Source: Timema cristinae (Eukaryota; Arthropoda; Insecta; Phasmatodea; Timematidae). Taken from it: a stretch of DNA of 64,000 nucleotides. Of this stretch, positions 10,646 to 23,850 are shown one piece after another. The stretch covers positions 24,110,235-24,174,234 of the forward strand of contig JBCFYV010011135.1 of the NCBI GenBank assembly GCA_039000515.1. The letters are read 5' to 3'. The translations under genes and the position numbers were made by a program. The notes below the pieces were generated by a model. The model was not told the origin of the DNA and ran no database searches. It worked only from the letters and a program-made list of their open reading frames with translations. Each line of letters starts with the position of its first letter. Within the stretch, counting starts at the first letter, position 1.

Positions 10646-12530
10646 ATGAATGTGTTAGTAATTATTTTAATGATTTACTTTGCTTGCAAAATAGAAACTA
10701 AACTAAATACTTCTCATGACAATTTCAATTCTAGTAAAGATTTTAAAGAAATTATTAATTGGATAATTGGAATGATTCGAAGAGATGGGCCTCAGCCCTT
10801 GGCCATCATCGTTTTGCAAGAATACCACATTCTATCAAATGAATTATATGGAAAACTGAACAATTTCAATACCATAACATTGAATCAAAAAGAAAACTTA
10901 ACAATAGACTTGGAAAAAACTTTCCCGGAAGAACTGGCCTTAAAAGGAAAATTAACTATACCAAAAGTAGTATTTTGGTTCGTGGAGCTTTGTGATGAGA
11001 ATTTTTGGGATCTTCTGGATGATTTTATGGAAACTATCCTTGGTAGTCCGAGAACACCTTTTATAATCACAATTACTTCAGACGATAATAATGTCATAAG
11101 CATATTTAAAGAAGAATGCCACAGGACTTGGGAGGAATATCATATTTTGAACGTAGTACTCATTACTTTAAAAAACCATGATGATCTGGCTTACCCTTCT
11201 GTATTAAGTAAAAGAGTGACTGCATGGATTTTCAACCAGTTTGTAAACAATGGTTCATTTTTGGAAGTGTCCAAAAGTTTGATGATTGAGATGATTAAAG
11301 GAAATCAAAATATATTTTCATGCAAACTAAATGATATTAACGGATATGAAATAAAAGTGTCTGAAGCTCGTCAAGTTTATGGTTTAAAACTGGGACGGGA
11401 AAGTGTTACATACAACACGATAAAATGTTTGTACGAAAAGTTAACGGAACAATGGTTATAATTAAACAAGGACAAGTCATGGACGATAATAAGAAAGGTA
11501 TTCCGGTTGGTCAAACTATAACCCCGGATATAATGGGAACTGTATTCTTCAAGTACCAGGAGAACATATTCAAATCCACCCTTTCCTGTGTGTCGTTTTG
11601 TCTTAAGATCCTCGTTCCAAAAGCCCAACGTATTCCTCAATATATGAATTTAATTCTTCCTTTCACCAATATGGTTTGGCTAGGTATATTCTGCTCTTTA
11701 CCAATTATTACACTGTTCTGGAAATATTCAGGCAGGAATGGTCCTTAGAAACTCAAACGCTCTTGGAGACGGTTCGTATCCTGGTGAGTGGTGGGACATT
11801 CTTTATAGTTGTTCCGTCAACGCAAAGATTTTTTTTATTATTTTTTTTATTATTTAGTTTGGTTCTACTAAACGCATATCAGGGAAGCTTGACCAGTTAT
11901 TTGACAACACCACATTACTACCCTGATATAAATACGTTGGAGCAGTTGGAGAAATCAGGACTAGGGATAAGTATTTATATACCTGACCGTTCTATTGATT
12001 TTGAGTCTTTGCATTCATCGTCTGACAATGAGGATAAAGTTGTCCAGCAACTTTTGTTAAGAGTTTTTTTTGTGCTGGATATAAAAACTGCACTTAATCA
12101 AGTTGCATTTAATAGAACAACCGCGTATGTTGATGCATCCTATTTTATTGAGCTATATATGCAGCTTAATGATTATTACGAAGAAGGATATCCTCTAATG
12201 CATATGATGGACACTTGTCCTCTTTTAGTAAACGCAGCATTACAGTTCCCTTTCAAGTCCCCTTATCAAGATGTATTCGGTATTGTACTTAGAAGATTAT
12301 ATGAGATTGGCATCCCTAATAAGTGGTATGATGATGACATATACGAATTAACGCTGTCGTCTCAAAACAGAGATAAATTAATCACGCTGAAACCATTAGG
12401 AATCAGCCATGTTCAGATGCCCTTTTACATTCTTCTCGGAGGTCTAACACTTTGCTCCATTTCTCTGGTCTGTGAAATCTTAGCTAACATTCTCGTACGT
12501 TATAGAAATATAAATACACACCGATGTTAG
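10646..12530 (+). CDS. Ionotropic receptor IR-B, single exon with two frameshifts
   Basis: About 628 codons if two one-base losses are allowed for, a normal length for divergent arthropod IRs. The order is signal peptide (residues 1-20), S1 ligand-binding lobe (about 20-330), TM1 (NLILPFTNMVWLGIFCSLPI, about 334-357), pore and TM2 (RFFLLFFLLFSLVLLNAYQG, about 393-413), the family motif AYQGSLTSYLT, the S2 lobe (about 414-590) and TM3 (FYILLGGLTLCSISLVCEIL, about 592-617), then a short cytoplasmic tail. IRs form cation channels in chemosensory dendrites, usually with co-receptors; the ligand cannot be read from sequence. Compared with C and D, one base is missing near 11,421 and one near 11,717. 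There are no substitution stops, so the breaks may be sequencing deletions rather than true pseudogenisation. The ATG at 10,646 is preferred over 10,637 because all four copies keep it. Confidence 0.88.
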
Positions 12531-12649
12531 TTGTTATTTACCTTAGAATTGCATGTGAAAAAGGAATTGAAATACAACCATAGTTTAAGTGGTGTCATAT
12601 ATTTATATAAATATATATTAAGTGTTCATTTCATTATTTTTGTCATTTA

Positions 12650-12930
12650 ACGTAAACCCTCAATGTTCTCTGTCCTCTGCCACCTCCTTTAGATCCAAGA
12701 AGTTTCTTCTCCCCTTCAAGTTATCCAGTATTTGAATACTCCTAATTACTCAGCTCCTCTTTACCTCAACCTTTCCTATGACGCTGTACATAAAATAATT
12801 CTTCCAAAAGATGTGTCTGATCCATTGACCTTTGCACCAAAATCACATCCATAATGGTTGTCTTCTCCCATATTCTTCATTTGTCACCCTGTCAGTTCAT
12901 CTAATCTTTTTAAATCCTCAATATATGTAT
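12650..12930 (-). mobile_element. RTE-like fragment downstream of IR-B
   Basis: This is the same decayed reverse transcriptase C-terminus as at 8,390-8,700 and 41,190-41,625, recognised in reverse complement. It lies about 120 bp after the IR stop, as do the fragments after IR-C and IR-D, so it was carried along by the tandem duplication. Confidence 0.6.
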
Positions 12931-13089
12931 TTATTTTAAGTAAAATGTGTCCATTTGAAAATTAATAATAAATATTTGTTTTGCACAATAGTAAAAAAAT
13001 ACTGAAGCGTCATATTCTTAGTTAAAATGTCAGTTTATCGTTGTATATTTATATTTGTACAATTGATACTAAAGTATATATCCAAGTGA

Positions 13090-13235
13090 GTATGTCAGTC
13101 AGATTTTGTTGTGGAATGTCACATTATAATGTCCCTGCTTGGCAAAGTTTGAACATTTATCCAGATATCGACCTGAAGATTCGGCTCTATTATTACCAGT
13201 ACTTCAAAGCAAAAATAAAGTGGATTTTCTAAATT
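13090..13235 (+). pseudogene. Fossil IR fragment downstream of IR-B
   Basis: Conceptual translation gives NVPAWQSL, and after a frame change the bases tatccagatatcgacctgaa give YPDIDL. These correspond to LLNAYQGSL and YYPDINT of the intact receptors. The matching piece near 23,700 in the C unit retains more of the motif (SLIIYLTSR then YYYPDIDLKI). About 20 bases are missing here compared with that copy. Confidence 0.5.
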
Positions 13236-15470
13236 GTTTTTTAAAAACGTTCTCGTGATGATAATATTACAAGAACACTATTTTAAAATGCTTCAATTGT
13301 ACCTGGTAAATAAAATTTAATCAAATAAAGTTGACTTTAATAGAAAAATGATGGATGTTAAATCTTAAAAATTAATACCGATGTATGTGCAGTTACATAA
13401 CTATTATGGATATCGATATCCACTTATTTGCACAATAATGACATTTACTTTTTAATTAATTAACATTTAATATTATATTTTATTTCTCGTATCAAAACCA
13501 AATCGGTATTTTTAATAGCAAATTTATAAATCTTGTATCAATGTAAAGTGTGACTGATTAAATATGGATATAATAAACCTCTCATGTTTTATAAGAAATC
13601 TTGACTTTAAACTCTTGAGATTCAGTGATTTAACTACTTTTCTGCATTCTTTTGCAGGTACAGGAATTGTTTGTCAATTTAAAATTGATAATTTATAACA
13701 ATTGACTATATTATAACGAAATTCTTTAAATGATTGAATGTGTAAGATATGCTTTTCATGCATGCTTTTATGACTAATTAAATCGGTAACATTTTCTATT
13801 AAATCTATAAATAAAAGAAATACTTCAAATAAATTTGTTTTAAACATGTGACTTTATAATAATTATATAAAAAAATGAATTTTATAAAAATAATAAGGAT
13901 TATTGCTATTAAAGTGATGAATAACCAAGAAGACAAGGATTTGATGGAATTAAGATGGATACTTGTGGACTCATTTGGGTTTTTTTCTATTATATTTGAT
14001 AAAGAATTTTTAGGTATTTAATGGAAACGTTTGTAGCTTGTAAAAATATATTCTATGAGGACTTATGACTTAACACGCATACCAGAAAATTAAGAGGTTC
14101 CAAATCAAACAGTGTTTACTATGATACATTATTATATATTACATTACATCGAGTGTAGTAATTTATTGAATTACTAGATAAATATTATAATATTATTAAC
14201 CAACATTAATTGAAATATAAAAATACATTACTTTTATCGTGGGCTAAATTATCCCCAAACACATTATATATTATACCGTACCTATATTTGACCCCATGAT
14301 TTTTAGCGTTTTCTTATGTTAACATATTTCATTCAACTGTTCTATTGACAGAATACCCTATACGGGTCAAAAGTCCTATATTTTTAGATTAAAATATGAC
14401 TCTAATAACTTAATTAAAATATTTTGCAATTTTGATGCAAACATTACTGTTTCATACATTTTTATATCAAGATACAACACCATGGCAATTAATTCACATT
14501 TTTCACCGCCAGTATTGAAGATAAACTATTGCATATTCCTAAAATGTTAACATTGATATATTTATATTCTAATAATAGTTCATTAAAGAAAGGTGACCCA
14601 TGCCACAGGTTGAAATTATTAATAGATCTAAAGTTCATTAAAGATTGTTTAATATAACATATAATATATAATATAATTATATTATATAATTATATAATAT
14701 AATAATATCATGTGTTAGGACATGCTGTATATTATTAACCCATACAATATGACATATCTAAGTTTTTTATTTATATTTAAAATATACTTTATTATACATA
14801 TATATTGAATATTTCAATTCTCATATATTTATTCATAACGTTACATTATTTATCTACCTTTTCTTATAGGAACAATGTTTCATAAAATGTTATTCTTAAA
14901 ATATATAGCCATTAATGCTTTTTATTGATACAATATTAATATAGTATCAATTAGATGTGTTTAAACATACAGTTTTAATCAATTTATGTATTTTATTTTA
15001 GTGTTTATTTGTATTTGATAAATAATCTGCTTTGTGATTAAATTACAATGCACCACAATCTTTCTAAATTATTACATAACCTATATCAAGGCTTGCAAAC
15101 CTTTATTACCGATTGGTTGATGTTATTCAGAAAAACTACTTCACGTGCCCATAGGAATTTTAAGCAGTTAAATAGTCTTACCTAAATATATAAATTATAA
15201 TATATTTCATAGTTAATTTAAATATTTTAATGGTTGTATTAACTCATAGATATTATACTAATTTCTATCAGTATTTGGTATATAAATAATCTCATAATTA
15301 AATGTTACTAGGAACGGATATAAAAAATTGTTAAGGGACTTAAAGGCACATCTCATAGATTGTTATAAATGAGAAAGCTTTAGAAACTTTATACTGATTG
15401 TTACCACACCATCACAAGAAGATAATCTAAAGACTTAAATTTAATACTATTAATAAATTAATAAGTTGGT
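13236..15470. other. 3' part of the B unit, no gene seen
   Basis: AT-rich, without long frames. It aligns along its length with 23,850-27,290 (C) and 33,966-35,790 (D) apart from insertions. An AT-only palindromic run lies at about 14,655-14,710. Confidence 0.5.
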
Positions 15471-15866
15471 AATATATGTATATGCATGTATATAAATATA
15501 TATATTTATACAAGACTGTATATATGTGCATACGTGTACAGTACACACATGTATATATCCATTTATATACAAGTATGACCATATATACAATTATTATATA
15601 TACATTATATATATATATTTATTTATTATATATATATTTATTTATATATATATATTTATTCATATATATATTTATTCTATATATATATTTATTTATATAT
15701 ATATATATTTATTTATATATATATATTTATTTATATATATATATTTATATATATATATATTTATATATATATATTTATATATATATATATTTATATATAT
15801 ATTTATATATATATTTATATATATATTTATATATATATTTATATATATATTATATATATTTTTTTT

Positions 15867-15897
<31 letters not shown>

Positions 15898-16410
15898 CAC
15901 CTATGGGGAAACGTATTAATAGCTTAATATTAGAAAATAAAGTCATAATTATTATATATACATGTATATATGCATGTATATAAACGTATGTGCATATATA
16001 CAAATATATGTATTCATTAAAATATTATTAATAGCTTAATAGTATTAAAAATAGAGCTATTATTATATATCATGTGTCTATGCGTGTATATACTTGTGTA
16101 TATGCATATATATGTGTGTATTTGCATATATGTGTGTATATGCTATATATATGTGTGTATATGCATTATATATGTGTGTATGCATATATATATATATATG
16201 TATATGCATATAATGTGTATATGCATATACATGTAAATATATGCATTTATGACCAATTTAATAACGTAATAGTTTTTAAACATATTATTATTATTACTTT
16301 ATATATATATATATATATGAATGTACATACCCGTATATACATATATATATATAGTATGTACATATATATATATGCACAGTATATATATATATATATATAT
16401 GATAAACTTA
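15471..16410. repeat. Large TA/TATTTA and TATG/TGTG microsatellite tract
   Basis: The tract holds alternating (TA)n and TATATATTTAT units at 15,590-15,900, TATGTGTGTATATGCA-type units at 16,070-16,235, and more (TA)n at 16,295-16,400. The two 133-codon frames of Y, I and L residues are products of the repeat, not genes. It separates the B and C units. Confidence 0.9.
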
Positions 16411-18052
16411 TAAATATCTTGATAGTATTAAAATAGTCATTGGTTTTGTCTCTTGTGAAGTGGTGATTAAATACAGAATGCATACAGCCATATACAGGGG
16501 GTATATTAGTTGGTGTCAAATATTCCAGGGGTGTATTCCCATCAAAAAAACATTAACAAAAGAATATATAAACATCGACCAGAAAATTGTTAATTTTTGA
16601 GTTATTAAAGGTTTTCCTCAAAAATTGATTGCTCGTGGGAGATCCATTAAACGCCTTCTTAAACACCAGATTTGAACCTGATAGCTTTTATCCATGACTA
16701 CAAGTCTATTGTTTAGGCAACTCCTTTGCCGGATGTTGAGGTTTTATAAGAACGTTTCGATAATGGATGTGATCGAACACGTAACCACCCAGGTATAGGC
16801 AACAAAGTACGATAAATCATGGAACGTAGGCTCATAGAATCACTCGAAACGGAGGACAATATTTTGATAATTTTTTGACAAAATGTTCTGTCTTGTATTT
16901 TTGTTTGTTTCTGTTATGTCTTGTTTGATGAATCTGCAAAATATTTACCTATAGCGGCTCTATTTATATCTAGATGTTTATTTTTTTTAATATAGCAACA
17001 GCATCTCTTTTAACCTGATGCGTTTGGAAATATTCAGATATAAAAACTCAAAGCCTTACCGGATTTTGTTTTTCTCGTTTTTTGGGAAAAGGTGGGTGAA
17101 TAGTTTTCAGCACTGAATTAAGGATATTGCTAACCTGTGACGTCACGTCAGGTCAAGATAGGATTTCCCTTGTTAGTCAATTTAGGTTTTATTCAGCGAG
17201 CTTTAAATAATTTTATTTTAAACATAAACTATAAATTCTAAATTATTCTTAAACTTATAATGTCAGAACATTATAATTCTTATCTTGGATTTTTTTATAT
17301 ATAAATCACCTAAACTTAGCCTATTTGGCATAGTCATGAAAATATCCCTATTCAAGAGTCTTCCTTCCAGGATGTATATTAAAAAATCCATGTGAGTAAA
17401 ATATCTATTTAGAATATAAAACAATAAAAATTTAATTTTAAAAAACAAATCAATGTTTCAAGGTGAAATAGTATTGTGAGTTTGTAAACTCGTCAGAGGA
17501 AGAGTTAAAGTGCTATCGGTAGATAAACAAGAAGCCTTGCAGAATAAACAAATAATTTTCTTACCTCTTTTTCTATTAATTAGTAAATTGGCGTCAAAGT
17601 ATGATAGTGCTTAGATTGCTTAGGTGCGTCAAGCTAAGATACAACCCGCTTCGTGAAATAGCTTCGAAATCTGCAAACAAGTGACGTCGTTATGTAGGTT
17701 ACAGCGAAAAAAAAAGGCAAAGATAAATTTTAATTCAAATTGAGCCGGTGCTGCTATCTTTTAGAAAATCATGAGACTTTTCTAATACAATTTAGAAAGA
17801 TATTGGTTAAAAAAGGTGTCTGTGATGTATCAATTTATTTATTTTTAATCATTTTCTGACGTCTCTAATATGCTTGAGATATAAAAGCTGCTGTCCCAGA
17901 AAATATATATAATGTAATCTAGATTATTTTTCATTTACATCCTCCATTTGTTTTGCGTTCTCGGTATACATACAAACTAATGATCAATACAATACAATAT
18001 ACATTCAAACGGAGGTCATGAGGAATTTGTTTTATCATTTCTGTTGAGGGCG

Positions 18053-18315
18053 AGCACCGCTTCGGTGACCCCATGGTCTAACGCTCCACTCTCAAGTAGA
18101 GTAGACTGACGATTACTGGGGAGACCATGGTTCAAATCTTGGTCGGGTGTACTTAGGGGAGTGTTTAATTTATTTTTTTTTAATCCATTCCCCTCCACAA
18201 AAATTAAGTATATTCCCTTTAAATATAACATTCCTAATTATTAATACCAAAAGCGTAATTAAGTTTAAAAAAAACTGTATAAACCTGAACGTGTAGTAAG
18301 TGTGGTGTTAAAATT
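18053..18315 (+). mobile_element. SINE-C copy in unit C
   Basis: The head is cttcggtgaccccatggtct, followed by ggttcaaatcttggtcgg (B box) and a body with the ccctccac block. The 3' end is gtataaacctgaacgtg and gtggtgttaaaa, the diverged shared tail. It is orthologous in position to the split copy of unit B. Confidence 0.7.
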
Positions 18316-18769
18316 AATGTTATGTAACAAGACTAGAGCAAGGCTGTACTTTTGAAAATGAAGACTTAAGGAATTGATTGATACGTAATTATGCTGATTT
18401 TTAAAGTTGCTTATGTTATTTTAACTGTGTACAGTAGTTGTATTCATAAATACTATTTTAACTTATTTTAGTCAATATTTGGTAGATCATTACAATATTG
18501 TCTGACTATTCTTTAATGTTTTCGTATATTTTATGATTAATAAATTATAATATTATGAAATTGTAAACAATACTTCCCAAGATAAAACCTATTACAACTA
18601 TCTTATTCTCAATATGAAATTAAGATTTAAAATTTATGATATAACCATCAATCCATTAAATCTCAAACTAATCTTAAATAATAATAACAGACTCCCCAAA
18701 CTATCTAAGACAACGTAAATTAACGGAATAAAATGTGAAATTAATTTTATTCCTATTACTATTATTATG

Positions 18770-19295
18770 TGCTCTGTCTTACAACTCTCCATTTCTTTAG
18801 TCAGTGAAATTAGACCCCCAATGGGGCCTGTCCTCTGCATCCTCTTTCAGACCCAAGACATTTTGTATTTCCTTCAAGTCATCCAATATTTGAATCCTCC
18901 TCCTTCCTAAGCTTCTCTTTCCTTTAACCTTTCCTTTAATGACGTCATGCAGAAGATAATTCCTACTAACGATGTATCCGATCCGAGTTGTTTTGTACCA
19001 AAGAATAACGTCTAAAGGGTGACCTGTGGTCTAGGGGTAAGATGTCAGACTTCTATGCTGGGAGGGCCGGGGTTCAATCCTCGGTCCCGGCAAAGATTTA
19101 TCTGATTACCAAACCCTTTTTTACCTATGACAAGACGTGTATTACTCACAACTTGTGAATGTGGGGAATGCCAGGCCTCAACCGTGGTTCGGATTCCACG
19201 TTAATCTGTAGGTCCTCCATTTCATCTCATAATCACCCTACCATTACACATTAGCGTAAGTGCGTATAAACTGAACGGGTAGTAAGACGCGGTGC

Positions 19296-19334
<39 letters not shown>

Positions 19335-19375
19335 GTCCAAATGGTAGTAAATGTTCATTTGTCACACATAAAAAA
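18770..19375 (-). mobile_element. RTE-like fragment in unit C, split by SINE-A
   Basis: It is a counterpart of the fragment at 8,390-8,700. The sequence is continuous across the SINE: it stops at gaataacgtctaaag and resumes after 19,335 with aaatggt...catttgtcac. Confidence 0.65.
19018..19335 (+). mobile_element. SINE-A copy
   Basis: The head is gtgacctgtggtctaggggt, the B box is ggttcaatcc, and the body carries the atttatctgattaccaaac block. The 3' end is the shared tail cgtataaactgaacgggtag followed by (AAT)n. It is absent at the B-unit site and sits inside the RTE fragment. Confidence 0.88.
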
Positions 19376-19847
19376 AAAATGGTTAATTAAACAACTTACC
19401 AATATTACACCTCAATTTATCTCACTTTCTTGATCCTAAATTAATAGCAATACCATATCACTTATCAACGAAAAAATATATTCAAAATAAATATTAAAAC
19501 TTAAGTAAAAAACTAAATAAATTATGTATCGCAAAATTAACAAACCAAAACATTATTTCTAATTGGCATTGAAAAAACCGTCAATCCTCCAATAATAGAA
19601 TCAAATAAGACCATAATGGCAATCATTTACATCAAATAGTATCCAATCACCATAAATAAAACAATAATTCAAACCTAAACACACATTATATACATTAAAA
19701 CAATTTATTTTATCGAGGTATTTAATGTGCACTCTCTGAATAGAATGATAATAAGCACATGACATAAAACTTAGAACAGACACAACAACCAGCCCTATGG
19801 CCGTTAATTCATCAATGTGAAATGTCAAGCCTACATTTCACCAATGA

Positions 19848-19922
19848 TGCCATGCCAGGAATCGAACCTCTCACCTTTAGCTCTTCAGACATATACGTTA
19901 CCGACTGAGCTTAGGTGACGGA
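19848..19922 (-). mobile_element. tRNA-like SINE head remnant (unit C copy)
   Basis: It matches 9,175-9,252. In reverse complement: cacctaagctcagtcggtaa and ggttcgattcctgg. Confidence 0.5.
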
Positions 19923-20019
19923 ATAAGTTTTTACATATTGTTTAATGGTTGTTTAAACTTATATTTTGTTTTAAGTGTTATATTTAAAATTGTACATTAA
20001 ACAACTTTTTTTACACATT

Positions 20020-21326
20020 TTCTTACAACAGTGTATATTATGTAGTTGAATCGGAAATTTTATAAATTTTTATTAAATGACTCTAATTAAATATCAAAGA
20101 GAGAGAAAGTCTGTTCGGTTCTCCATACCATTTATTTTTCATGAACTAACTGTAAATTCACTCGTTCTAATATTAATGAAGTTTTAACATTTATTGATCG
20201 GTTCTATACCTCAACATGTTAAATATATTATTTAGGTTGCGTGTTAAGGTTGAAATGGAAAACATTCAAATAAATAGGTTGTGAAATAAAATGAAAGAAT
20301 AAATGGAATTGTCTGTGATTTTCAGTCGATGGGAAGGAGTCTCGTTAGAATGTTACTCTGTGATAAATGTGTTGAAAATATTTTTAACTGTATATAATAT
20401 AAATATATCGAAATTCTATTAAATATTATCAATTATCATCAAAAAAGAAAAAAATATATATAAATATAATATATTCCTATAATAAACAAGTCTATAAAAC
20501 ATTTTGATTCTAATTAATAATTTTTGAAATTAATTGATTAAAAACATTTGTGATAGTGAATGTCCTGCTGATAAATACGTAAATAATAATCGAAACTAAG
20601 ATTAAATTTTTAGGTTGAAATATTATATATTTATTAAAAAATATCGTTATAGGTGATTAAATTGGAAATACTATTTAAAGATGAAAACAACCCTATAACT
20701 TCAAGAACATGAACATACATTTTCCGTTTTAGTTATTAGCGACACACTTATTTTAGAAAAAAAGGGTTTCTATATTTTTTATCAAAAATGTGCAGACAAA
20801 TCAAGTCTGTTATTATGTTGTGTAATTATGTAAAATAAATCTTTATTTTTACTGGACCAAGAATAAGTAGACTGGTATTAATGATTTCAACATTTGTAAA
20901 GTAAAATTATTAAAGATTTTATTTATACTTAAATTCTGACCACACAAAAAAATACCGCCATGCCTGACGAGTTTAACGTTTTCCGACTATTGCGTTAAAC
21001 GAGTCAAATGATTAACTTGAATTCAGTTTTTTTTTTAATGTATTGTTTGAATTTTTTTTATATAGGGATAAGTAATAATCAAAAGTGTAGAAAGATTAAA
21101 TGAAATTATGTGACACTTTTATTAATTTCGTTAATTAAAAGCACACCATTGCTTATCTACAGCTTTATTATTTATTTAACTTAAAATAATAACTTGAATA
21201 CCACTCTAATGGATAATTAATAAGTTCAAATGCAACTAAATTTGTTTAATATTATTGTATTATCAAATTGATCAAACAAGAACCTATTATACAATTATAA
21301 TTATGTTGTAAAATTTGAGGCTTACA
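20020..21326 (+). promoter_or_regulatory. Upstream region of IR-C
   Basis: It is paralogous to 9,340-10,645. It retains the gtctgttcggttctcc block near 20,108 and the ctgaccacac to tcaaatgatta block near 20,936-21,012. No gene is present. Confidence 0.35.
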
Positions 21327-23218
21327 ATGAATGTATTAGTACTTGTTTTAATGATTTACTTTGTTTATAAAATAGAAACGAAACTAATATTTCTCTTGAC
21401 AATTTCAATTCTAGTAACGATAAAGAGATTATTAATTGGATAATTGGGATGATTCGAAGAGATGGGACTCAGCCATTGGCAATCATCATCTTCCAAGAAT
21501 ACCATATACTCTCAAATGATTGTATGGAAAACTGAACTATTTCAATACCATAACATTAAATCAAAAAGAAGATTTTAAAATAGAATTGGAAGAAAATTTC
21601 CCGGAAGAACTGGCCTTACAAGGGAAAATAACGATACCAAAAGTAATATTTTGGTTCGTGGAGCTTTGTGATGAGAATTTTTGGGATCTTCTGGATGAAT
21701 TTATGAAAACTATCCTTGGTAGCCAAGAACACCTTTTATAATTACAATTACTTCAGACGATAATAATGTCATTAGACATTTAAAGAAGAATGCCACAGGA
21801 CTTGGGAAGAATATCATATTTTGAACGTGATACTCATTACTTTAACAAACTATGAGGATCAGGCTTACCCTTCTGCATTAAGTGGTAGAGTGACTGCATG
21901 GATCTTCAACCAGTTTGTAAACAAGGGTTCATTTTTGAAAGTATCCAAAAGTTTGATGATTAAGATGATTAAGGGAAATCAAAAATATTTTCAGGCAAAC
22001 TAAATGATATTAATGGATATGAAATAAAAGTGTCTGAAGCTCGTCAAGTTTATGGTTTAAAACTAGGACGGGAAAGTATTACATACAACACGATACAAAT
22101 GTTTGTACGAAAAGTTAACGGAACAATGGTCATAATTAAACAAGCACAAGCCATGGAGGATGATAAGGGAAGTAATCTGGTTGGTGAAACTATAACCCCG
22201 GATATAATGGGAAGTGTATTCTTCAAGTATCGAAAGAACATATTTAAATCCACCATTTCTTGTGTGTCGGTTTGTGTTAAGTTCCTTGTTCCAAAAGCCC
22301 AACGTATTCCGCAATATATGAATTTAATTCTTCCTTTCACCAATATTGTTTGGTCAGGTATATTCTGCTCTGTACCAATTATTACCTGTTCTGGAAGCTA
22401 TTCAGGCAGGAATGGTCCTTAGAGACTCAAACGCTTTTGGAGACGGTTCGTATCCTGGTGAGTGGTGGAACATTCTTTATAGTTGTTCCATCAACGCAGA
22501 GATTTTTTGTATTTTTTTGTTTAGTATTTAGTTTGGTACTACTAAACGCATATCAGGGAAGTTTGACCAGTTATTTGACGACACCACATTACTACCCAGA
22601 TATAAATACGATGGAGCAGTTGGAGAATTCAAGCCTAGGGTTAGGTGTTTATTTACCTGACCCTTCAGTTGATTTTGATACGTTGCTTTCATCTTTTGAC
22701 GATGAGGATAAAGTTGCTCTGAATCTTTTGAAAAGAGCTTTTTTTGTACTGGATATAAAATCTGCACTTGACCAAGTTGCCTTCGATAGAACAGCCGCGT
22801 ATGTTGATGGATCTTATATAATCGATTTATATATCCAGCTTAATGATTATTACGAAGATGGATATCCTCTAATGCATATAACAGAAACCTGTCCGTTTTT
22901 AATGAATACTGTCATAGAGTTCCCTTTCAAGTCCCCTTATCAAGATGTACTCGATGTTGTAATAAGAAGATTATTTGAGACTGGCATCTTACATAAGTGG
23001 TTTAATGATGACATATACGAATTAACGCTGTCGGCTCAAAACAGGGATAAAGTAGTCACACTGAAACCGTTAGGACTTAGCATGTTCAGATGCCCTTTTA
23101 CATTCTTCTCGGAGGTCTAACACTTTGCTTAATTTCTTTGGGCTGTGAAATCTTAGCTGATATTATCGTACAATACATTAAAAAAATAGACCCTGATGTT
23201 GTTAGTTATTTACCTTAG
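21327..23218 (+). CDS. Ionotropic receptor IR-C, seven one-base losses
   Basis: It starts MNVLVLVLMIYFVYKIETKL (signal peptide), then the S1 lobe with IPKVIFWFVELCDENFWDLL and TM1 (LPFTNIVWSGIFCSVP). The pore and TM2 follow with AYQGSLTSYLTTPHYYPD, then the S2 lobe with YVDGSYIIDLY, and TM3 (GLTLCLISLGCEILADIIV), ending with a stop at 23,218. Against copies B and D, single bases are missing near 21,387, 21,518, 21,724, 21,776, 21,988, 22,387 and 23,076. There is also an in-frame three-base loss near 21,434. No base is gained and no stop is created by substitution. That pattern is unlike ordinary pseudogene decay and suggests deletions in the assembly, so the real gene may be intact. The role is as for IR-B. 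Confidence 0.85.
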
Positions 23219-23266
23219 AATCTCATGTGAAAAATGAATTGGAATAAAACTATATTTTAAGTTGTG

Positions 23267-23308
<42 letters not shown>

Positions 23309-23329
23309 AGGTGTTTCTTTCATTCCTTT

Positions 23330-23610
23330 TGTCAATGAACTTAAAACACCAATGTTCTCTTTCCTCTGCCATTACCTTCAGTTCCTAGAATGTTCTTCTC
23401 TCCTTCAATTAATCTAGTATATGAATACTTCTAATTACTCAGCTCCTCTTTACCTCAACCTTACCTATTACGATGTACATAAAACATTTCTTCCAAAGGA
23501 TGTGTCGATCCATTTACCTTTGCACCAAAAATGACATCCAAAATGGTTCTCTTCTCACCTACTCTTCATTTCTCACCCTGTCAGTCTACCTAAACTTTAC
23601 AAATCTTATA
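23330..23610 (-). mobile_element. RTE-like fragment downstream of IR-C
   Basis: It is a counterpart of 12,650-12,930 and 33,680-33,965, with the same distance and orientation relative to the IR gene. Confidence 0.6.
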
Positions 23611-23699
23611 TATATATATATAATTAAATGTGTCCATTTGAAAAATGAATGATACATATTTAGTCTGCACCATTGTAAAAAAAACTGATGCATGATATT

Positions 23700-23850
23700 T
23701 TTAGTTATGTCAGTCAGTTTTTTTTGTGGAATGTCACATTATAATGTCCCTGCTTGGCAAAGTTTGATCATTTACTTGACGAGTCGTATTACTATCCAGA
23801 TATCGACCTGAAGATTCGGTTCTATTATTACCCGTAACTCATAATAAGAA
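23700..23850 (+). pseudogene. Fossil IR fragment downstream of IR-C
   Basis: The bases ctgcttggcaaagtttgatc to gatatcgacctgaagattcg translate, with one frame change, to AWQSLIIYLTSR and YYYPDIDLKI. This is the motif after TM2 in IRs. The gene around it is gone. Confidence 0.5.

Larger units (their letters stand above)
16985..20000. repeat. Left part of duplicated unit C
   Basis: It aligns with 5,465-9,330 of unit B, beginning at agcaacagcatctcttttaa versus agcaacaacatctcttttaa. It lacks the two B-specific insertions (SINE-B at 5,720 and the 765-bp insertion at 7,008) and has its own SINE-A at 19,018. No protein-coding gene was seen. Confidence 0.75.

Noticed and set aside
10885..11640. Minus-strand ORFs opposite IR-B (and the equivalents in C and D)
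   Set aside because: They are shadows of the receptor coding strand and recur in each copy only because the gene recurs.
15476..15927. Two overlapping 133-codon ORFs rich in Y, I and L
   Set aside because: They are direct readings of TA/TATTTA microsatellite in two frames with no other coding signal.
22528..22767. Minus-strand ORF of 79 codons
   Set aside because: Antisense shadow of the IR-C S2 lobe.
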